Below, in pieces: positions 10,310 to 11,020 of a stretch of 11,020 bases of DNA. The position numbers and the translations under genes were made by a program. Source of the stretch: Candidatus Dadabacteria bacterium. Lineage in GTDB: Bacteria; Bdellovibrionota_C; UBA2361; J135. The notes beneath the pieces are model-generated. The model was not told where the DNA came from. It worked only from the letters and a program-made list of their open reading frames with translations, and ran no database searches. The DNA lies in the NCBI GenBank assembly GCA_003694225.1, contig RFKT01000009.1:1-11020 (forward strand), given 5' to 3'. The stretch's first letter is position 1. Every line of letters begins with the position of its first letter.

Positions 10310-10992
10310 GGATTTATAGTCCCGGACTTATAAGCTAAAGCAGATTCTTTAACAGTGAGATACTCCGCTCCATAATTTACACCTAAAAGGTTAAGGGCTA
10401 CCAAGGGCACGGTGCAAGCAACCCAGTATTCCCTATTATATTGCTTGTTTAGTTTTATTGCTCCTATGAGTATTGGACTGCCGCCGGAGGTTGCTGATGA
10501 GAGCTCCAGTGTATAGAAGTATATCGAGCAATTAGTAACGCCGCCAAGCTCAGACTTTGAGTTTAGGGGATAGGGAGTTGGAAAGGCAATTTTAGGATTT
10601 AGTGAGTTTAGGTACCCGTAGCTTAAATTTAATGTGCGCTTCTCTTTAGTTGTGAGGTAGCTTTTTCCGCAATAGTAATTGCTCGATGAGTTTTTCATGG
10701 CATCATAAAAGTCTTTTCTTTTTTTGGTTATTGAAGAAGCCTCTCCCGAAGCAGGATTTACTATATTTTTTACAACAAAGTCCTGATAATTTGAAGTTAC
10801 ATCGGTAGAGACAGCTATCCTTGCTGTTGTAAGCGCTACCTGTTTGGCTGTGATTCTTGCAAGATAGATTCGTGTAAGATCGTATATTACTAGGATTATT
10901 GCGAGTATAATCGGAAGGCTTAAGGCTGCCCCGATCATAGTGACTCCCCTTTCATAAAGATTGATATTTAAGCTTTTCCTACAAAATTTCAC
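10306..10992 (-). CDS. TadE-like pseudopilin lacking the +5 Glu, 228 aa
   Basis: This is a probable TadE-family membrane-anchored pilus assembly protein. A basic leader (MKFCRK to ERG, 1-16) precedes VTMIGAALSLPIILAIILV, which aligns with the TadE pattern G-x-x-x-V-E-F-A-L-x-L-P. The conserved Glu is replaced by Gly21. After the membrane segment comes YDLTRIYLARITAKQVALT, typical of the amphipathic helix of TadE proteins. Cysteines C108, C155 and C193 are in the exported part. The chosen start is GTG at 10992, six bases after AAAGG, and the frame is closed by TAA just upstream. ATG at 10938 (Met19) also has a good GGGGAG five bases upstream, but starting there would remove the leader and the RG pair. 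It is the first of three coupled genes in the window. The upstream gene, if any, lies off the edge. Confidence 0.78.
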   Translation of the reverse strand: MKFCRKSLNINLYERGVTMIGAALSLPIILAIILVIYDLTRIYLARITAKQVALTTARIAVSTDVTSNYQDFVVKNIVNPASGEASSITKKRKDFYDAMKNSSSNYYCGKSYLTTKEKRTLNLSYGYLNSLNPKIAFPTPYPLNSKSELGGVTNCSIYFYTLELSSATSGGSPILIGAIKLNKQYNREYWVACTVPLVALNLLGVNYGAEYLTVKESALAYKSGTINP

Positions 10993-10998
10993 TGGCAG

Positions 10999-11003
10999 CC
11001 TTT
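10999..11003 (-). promoter_or_regulatory. Ribosome binding site for a GTG start at the window edge
   Basis: AAAGG lies six bases before GTG at 10992. An in-frame TAA sits next to it, so no earlier start is open. The remaining bases to 11020 are too few to show a promoter or the end of an upstream gene. Confidence 0.5.
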
Positions 11004-11020
11004 AAGATTCAGATCTCTTC

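Overview
The window is a compact stretch of bacterial chromosome in which every supportable gene lies on the minus strand, so it is transcribed from right to left. Genes are tightly packed, with two ATGA overlaps, one 17-base overlap and gaps of 12 to 27 bases. The only longer gap is 132 bases at 6842-6973. Base composition leans AT. Arginine is often AGG or AGA and isoleucine is often ATA, and three genes appear to use TTG or GTG starts. NAD+-dependent DNA ligase marks a bacterium. The surface-glycan genes and Tad-like pseudopilins suggest a cell that elaborates its envelope, more likely Gram-negative, perhaps a deep-branching or deltaproteobacteria-like lineage. I cannot name the taxon from the sequence.

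Layout in the direction of transcription. (1) 10992-6974 holds three coupled genes for membrane-anchored exported proteins. Two are small TadE/TadF-like pseudopilins of 228 and 232 aa. The third is an 874-aa TadG-like protein with a von Willebrand factor A (vWA) metal-ion site and a large cysteine-rich insertion. They probably form the minor-pilin or tip module of a Tad/Flp-type pilus or related secretion structure whose motor genes are outside the window. (2) 6973-6842 is an intergenic region with two tandem copies of a 29-base GC-rich palindromic element. It also holds a possible weak terminator and a possible sigma-70-like promoter. (3) 6841-1767 holds a coiled-coil SAM-dependent methyltransferase and then three GT-B glycosyltransferases, which looks like a surface-polysaccharide or glycan operon. 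(4) 1783 to the left edge holds ligA, missing only its C-terminal end at the window boundary. Its start codon lies inside the last glycosyltransferase gene.

How the genes may work together: the two halves look like separate transcription units divided by the palindrome region. The pilus module and the glycan module both act at the cell surface, but nothing seen proves a functional link. The odd points are the position of ligA as the last, overlapping gene of a glycan operon, the lack of the EX7E motif in the middle glycosyltransferase, the Cys-rich insertion in the vWA protein, and the tandem palindromes, which may belong to a dispersed repeat family.
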